From: Candidatus Sphingomonas colombiensis
GTDB taxonomy: Bacteria; Pseudomonadota; Alphaproteobacteria; Sphingomonadales; Sphingomonadaceae
DNA length: 64,000 bases
NCBI GenBank assembly: GCA_029202845.1
Contig: CP119315.1
Location: 2,821,001-2,885,000 of the forward strand
Reading direction: 5' to 3'
The first letter of the stretch is position 1. The number at the start of each line of letters is the position of its first letter. Shown here piece after piece: positions 61,740-64,000 of the stretch. The notes below the pieces were generated by a model that saw nothing but the letters and a program-made list of their open reading frames with translations, was not told where the DNA came from and ran no database searches. Position numbers and translations under genes: made by a program.

Positions 61740-62164
61740 TCGTTTTCGATCTGCGTTGCCCGTCCGAACATGTCTTCGAAGTGTGGTTTGCCTCGTCGGA
61801 GGCGTTTGAGGATCAGCAGCGTCGTGGGCTGATCGCCTGCCCGATATGTGGGGCCAACGATATCTCCAAAGCGGTGATGGCGCCGCGCGTTTCGCCGAAG
61901 GGGGATCGCGCTGCGGCGCCCGCACCTGAACAAGTGAAGCAAGCGCTGGAAACGCTTGCGGCGGCGCAAGCCAAGGCATTGGAAGGTTCGCGCTGGGTGG
62001 GGAATCGGTTCGCGGAGGAGGCGCGGTCGATGTATCTGGGGGAGCGCGAACATGCCCCGATTCACGGTCAGGCTACCCCGGCAGAAGCGAAAGCGCTGGT
62101 CGATGAAGGGGTTCCCGTCGCGCCGCTGCCATTCCCGACGCGTCCGCCAGATACGCTGAACTGA
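61736..62164 (+). CDS. DUF1178-family protein
   Basis: A 142-residue protein starting at GTG 61736 (IVFDLRCPSEHVFEVWFASS follows) with a zinc-ribbon-like cysteine set (RCPSEHVFE, ACPICGAND) and the C-terminal GNRFAEEARSMYLGE, as in DUF1178. Role unknown; conserved in alphaproteobacteria next to nitrilase-family genes. It overlaps the upstream gene by 4 nt. Confidence 0.92.
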   Translation: MIVFDLRCPSEHVFEVWFASSEAFEDQQRRGLIACPICGANDISKAVMAPRVSPKGDRAAAPAPEQVKQALETLAAAQAKALEGSRWVGNRFAEEARSMYLGEREHAPIHGQATPAEAKALVDEGVPVAPLPFPTRPPDTLN

Positions 62165-62242
62165 TCTGAAAACTGGGCTGCGACGGGCGATTTGTCGGCG
62201 GATCGAACTTTATTCTTCGATCGTTCGGGCGTGGCCGGTCGG

Positions 62243-62285
62243 CCGGATCGGCGATGAATCATCGGCCCGATCCGGTCAATTGACC
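62243..62285. repeat. Long imperfect hairpin plus adjacent 12-bp palindrome
   Basis: CCGGATCGG (62243-62251) pairs with CCGATCCGG (62267-62275), and the interior CGATG/CATCG extends the stem. The perfect palindrome GGTCAATTGACC (62274-62285) follows directly. No T-tract follows on either strand, so it is not a standard terminator. It separates DUF1178 from tRNA-Arg. Confidence 0.6.
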
Positions 62286-62306
62286 GCGCCCGGAGCAACC
62301 TATAGG
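62280..62306 (+). promoter_or_regulatory. Candidate promoter of tRNA-Arg
   Basis: TTGACC (62280-62285) overlaps the palindrome; TATAGG (62301-62306) follows after a short 15-nt spacer. The predicted start is about 8 nt before the tRNA. Confidence 0.4.
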
Positions 62307-62320
62307 GCCGGAAACGGCAA

Positions 62321-62397
62321 GTCCCCGTAGCTCAGCAGGATAGAGCGACGGTTTCCTAAACCGCAGGTCGGAGGTTCGAATCCTCTCGGGGACGCCA
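62321..62397 (+). tRNA. tRNA-Arg (CCT)
   Basis: Acceptor GTCCCCG/CGGGGAC with discriminator G and encoded CCA (62395-62397). D-arm TAGCTCAGCAGGATAGAGC, anticodon arm with loop TTCCTAA giving anticodon CCT, T-arm GAGGTTCGAATCCTC. Reads AGG codons. Confidence 0.98.
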
Positions 62398-62528
62398 GCT
62401 TTTCCGCCACCGCGAAACATTGGCCCGCAGTGCCCATGTATTTGAGCTCGCGGAGCACGCACGACATTCCGGGCGTACAGGCCTATCCGGAGTAAAGTCC
62501 ACCCCGTTGCCTGAGCGATAAGTGGCAG

Positions 62529-62560
62529 AAAAACGGCGCCGATCGGGTCGACCGGCGCCG
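62529..62560 (-). terminator. Rho-independent terminator of the SWIB gene
   Basis: On the minus strand, 12 nt downstream of the stop at 62572, a hairpin with stem GGCGCCG/CGGCGCC (plus inner TCG/CGA pairs) is followed by TTTTT. Confidence 0.85.
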
Positions 62561-62571
62561 GCGTAGAGTTG

Positions 62572-62832
62572 TTAGGCCTTGACGTGCTGGGAGATGTACT
62601 TGTTCATCTCGAACATCGTGCACTTGTCCCGGCCGAAGACCTTTTTCAGCTTTTCGTCTGCGAGGATTTCGCGCTTGTTTTCCGGATTCTGCAGGTTGTG
62701 CGACTTGATATAGTCCCACACCTTGCTGATTACCTGGCTGCGGGGCAGCTTGTCGTTGCCGACGATCGCGCCCAACTCCGCCGAGGGTTGGACGGGGGCG
62801 TGGATGCCGCCGCTCTTGGTAGTCGTAGCCAT
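62572..62832 (-). CDS. SWIB/MDM2-domain protein
   Basis: An 86-residue protein made almost only of a SWIB domain (LGAIVGNDKLPRSQVISKVW, DYIKSHNLQNPENKREILAD, EKLKKVFGRD, MFEMNKYISQHVKA). Bacterial SWIB proteins are found in chlamydiae, planctomycetes and sphingomonads and may bind DNA or topoisomerase. ATG 62832 has AGGAAGGA upstream, predicting high expression, and a strong terminator follows, so it is monocistronic. Confidence 0.92.
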   Translation of the reverse strand: MATTTKSGGIHAPVQPSAELGAIVGNDKLPRSQVISKVWDYIKSHNLQNPENKREILADEKLKKVFGRDKCTMFEMNKYISQHVKA

Positions 62833-62910
62833 TATATTCCTTCCTGTTGCGCCGGTTGACCAGCCTCTATCGGAAATCACGCCGTCTGGAGCGCCACCCG
62901 CTTGTGCGCC

Positions 62911-62950
62911 GCCTTTTCGTCATTGTCACGCCTTAGCGTGACGGAAAAAG
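62911..62950. repeat. Hairpin GTCACGC-CTTA-GCGTGAC with complementary flanks
   Basis: A perfect 7-bp stem (62925-62931 with 62936-62942) and a CTTA loop, flanked by CCTTTT (left) and AAAAAGG (right), which can extend the pairing. It lies between the SWIB start and the terminator of the next gene. It may be a transcription boundary or the SWIB leader. Confidence 0.5.
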
Positions 62951-63015
62951 GGGCTTTCGTTGCGCCTGTGCGATGAAACGTCGCCCCGCCGGATGCCTGA
63001 GGCGGCGGAGGGAAT

Positions 63016-63047
63016 GAAAATCCCGACCCGCATCAGCGGGTCGGGAT
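63016..63047 (-). terminator. Rho-independent terminator of the TBDR
   Basis: On the minus strand, 9 nt after the TBDR stop, a perfect 12-bp stem (ATCCCGACCCGC/GCGGGTCGGGAT, 4-nt loop) is followed by TTTTC. Confidence 0.88.
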
Positions 63048-63056
63048 CGACATGGT

Positions 63057-64000
63057 TCAGAACTTGAACCCAGCCGCCACGCCATAGCGACGTGGCTCAA
63101 GCGTGAAGATATTGGTGAACAGGCCGGACGATTGATCCGTCAAATATTCGCCAGTGGTAGCGCTATTGTTGAAGATGTTCTGGATGAACCCACGGAGATA
63201 CCAGCGGTCATTCGCGCCATTGAGCTGAATTTGCGCATTGGCCACTTCATAGCCCTGAATACGGTTGACCCGGCCGTTGAAGATGTTGGCGTAGCTTTCG
63301 CCGGTGTAGGTGACATCAAAGCGCGGGACGATATTCATCCCGTTCGAGAAGTTGAACGTCTTCTCGATGCCGGCGGAGAATTTCACCACCGGCGCCTGTG
63401 GCAGTTCATTGCCCTTGATGCTTTGCGCAACGCCGTCCGTTAGAACTTGGACGCCGCTGCCCGGCGTCGCGGAGAGAGCAGATAGAACCGAGCAGACGCT
63501 GAATGCGCCAGTCGACTTGATGTTCCCGTCTGCCGGGAATGCGAATGTGCTGGTTTGCAGTGGGGCGGTATTCGGATTTGCCCCAGTGCGCGGCGTCGGC
63601 ACGCCACCGGAGAAGGTGTTCCCGTTGATATAGGTGTTTGCGGCGGCAAGGAAGCCGTTGCTGGCGGCCGCATTCCCCGCAACTGTCGGGATGATGGCGC
63701 AGTTCGAGCCGTTGGTGATATCCTTGATGATCACGGCGTCGGCACGGCCGCCGCCCGGATCGCGCTGGTTCACGAACAGCTTGCTGGAGGTCACCTTGGT
63801 GTGGAGGTAGCTTCCTCCCATGTTGATTGACCAATCGGGTGCGGGCCGGAAGAAGGCTTCCGCTTCGACGCCATAGATGTCGGCGTCGACATTGTCGTTG
63901 ATCGAGGTGCGTGCCACGATCCGGCTGAGCTGCAGGCCTTTGTATTTATAGTAGAACCCAGTGAGGTTCAGCGTGAATCTGCCGCCGTCGAATGTATTCT
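63057..64000 (-). CDS. TonB-dependent receptor, C-terminal part (start beyond window)
   Basis: About 314 C-terminal residues of an outer-membrane TonB-dependent receptor; the frame is open to the window edge. Barrel features include FYYKYKGLQLSRIV, DADIYGVEAEAFFRPAPDW, ISINMGGSY-like strands and the C-terminal RRYGVAAGFKF ending in Phe. Its strong terminator suggests a single-gene or operon-end unit. Ligand unknown. Confidence 0.92.
   Translation of the reverse strand, partial: NTFDGGRFTLNLTGFYYKYKGLQLSRIVARTSINDNVDADIYGVEAEAFFRPAPDWSINMGGSYLHTKVTSSKLFVNQRDPGGGRADAVIIKDITNGSNCAIIPTVAGNAAASNGFLAAANTYINGNTFSGGVPTPRTGANPNTAPLQTSTFAFPADGNIKSTGAFSVCSVLSALSATPGSGVQVLTDGVAQSIKGNELPQAPVVKFSAGIEKTFNFSNGMNIVPRFDVTYTGESYANIFNGRVNRIQGYEVANAQIQLNGANDRWYLRGFIQNIFNNSATTGEYLTDQSSGLFTNIFTLEPRRYGVAAGFKF

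Noticed and set aside
62398..62528. Short plus-strand ORF after tRNA-Arg (about 19 codons)
   Set aside because: No ribosome-binding site and no recognisable features; treated as intergenic.

Overview
The window is a GC-rich, gene-dense piece of a chromosome that looks like an alphaproteobacterium of the order Sphingomonadales (Sphingomonas-like). The grounds are an alphaproteobacterial-type SspB, an ATP12-type F1 assembly chaperone, a short SWIB-domain protein, four TonB-dependent receptors (TBDRs) in 64 kb, and tightly overlapping operons. This placement is inferred from gene content only. I see no rRNA, IS element, integrase, phage gene or CRISPR array. No stretch longer than 300 bases lacks a gene or a described site; the longest gap, 55561-55857, holds face-to-face promoters.

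Layout. (1) 1-6983: a catabolic module with a partial TBDR, an MFS carrier, a family III CoA-transferase, an atypical crotonase and an AMP-forming acyl-CoA ligase. (2) 7069-26971: core genes. These are tRNA-Lys, the cell-shape operon mreB-mreC-mreD-mrdA-rodA, mutL, a translationally coupled histidine block hisB-yciI-hisH-hisA-hisF, sspB, fumC, gmk, ATP12, a PaiB-like gene, an RluA-type pseudouridine synthase, crcB and several small membrane proteins. (3) 27063-33869: a LuxR-type regulator next to an acyl-CoA dehydrogenase, facing a TBDR / acyl-CoA ligase / truncated acyl-CoA dehydrogenase unit. Two similar 18-bp dyads sit before the two outward units. (4) 33872-36977: a YeiE-like LysR regulator, a YeiH-type exporter and a CapA-like protein. 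(5) 37017-44232: a TBDR, a YfcC-like permease, a CocE/NonD hydrolase and a LysR regulator, read as one uptake-and-hydrolysis operon. (6) 44303-50653: tRNA-Pro, then a sulfur-oxidation island with DsrE, an ArsR regulator and a peroxiredoxin on one strand, and an ETHE1-like persulfide dioxygenase, a DUF442-sulfide:quinone oxidoreductase fusion, a TauE exporter and a TsdA-like dihaem cytochrome on the other. (7) 50795-57769: S1/P1 nuclease, JmjC-like cupin, a spermidine-synthase-like protein, and a glycan unit with a frameshifted GH29 fucosidase, an SDR and a GH130-like enzyme. (8) 57779-64000: housekeeping genes (HI0933-like flavoprotein, methyltransferase, comF, grxC, nitrilase-family hydrolase, DUF1178), tRNA-Arg, a SWIB protein and the end of another TBDR.

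How the parts fit. The three catabolic modules repeat one logic: an outer-membrane TBDR imports a ligand, a hydrolase or CoA ligase activates it, and dehydrogenase/crotonase steps follow under a local regulator. In the sulfur island, sulfide would be oxidised by SQR to a persulfide, the dioxygenase would make sulfite, and TauE would export it. The TsdA-like cytochrome would handle thiosulfate, and the ArsR gene is the probable local regulator. The most unusual points are the cysteine-free ArsR, the DUF442-SQR fusion, the LuxR-linked dyads, the acyl-CoA dehydrogenase lacking its middle domain, and two short coupled leader ORFs.
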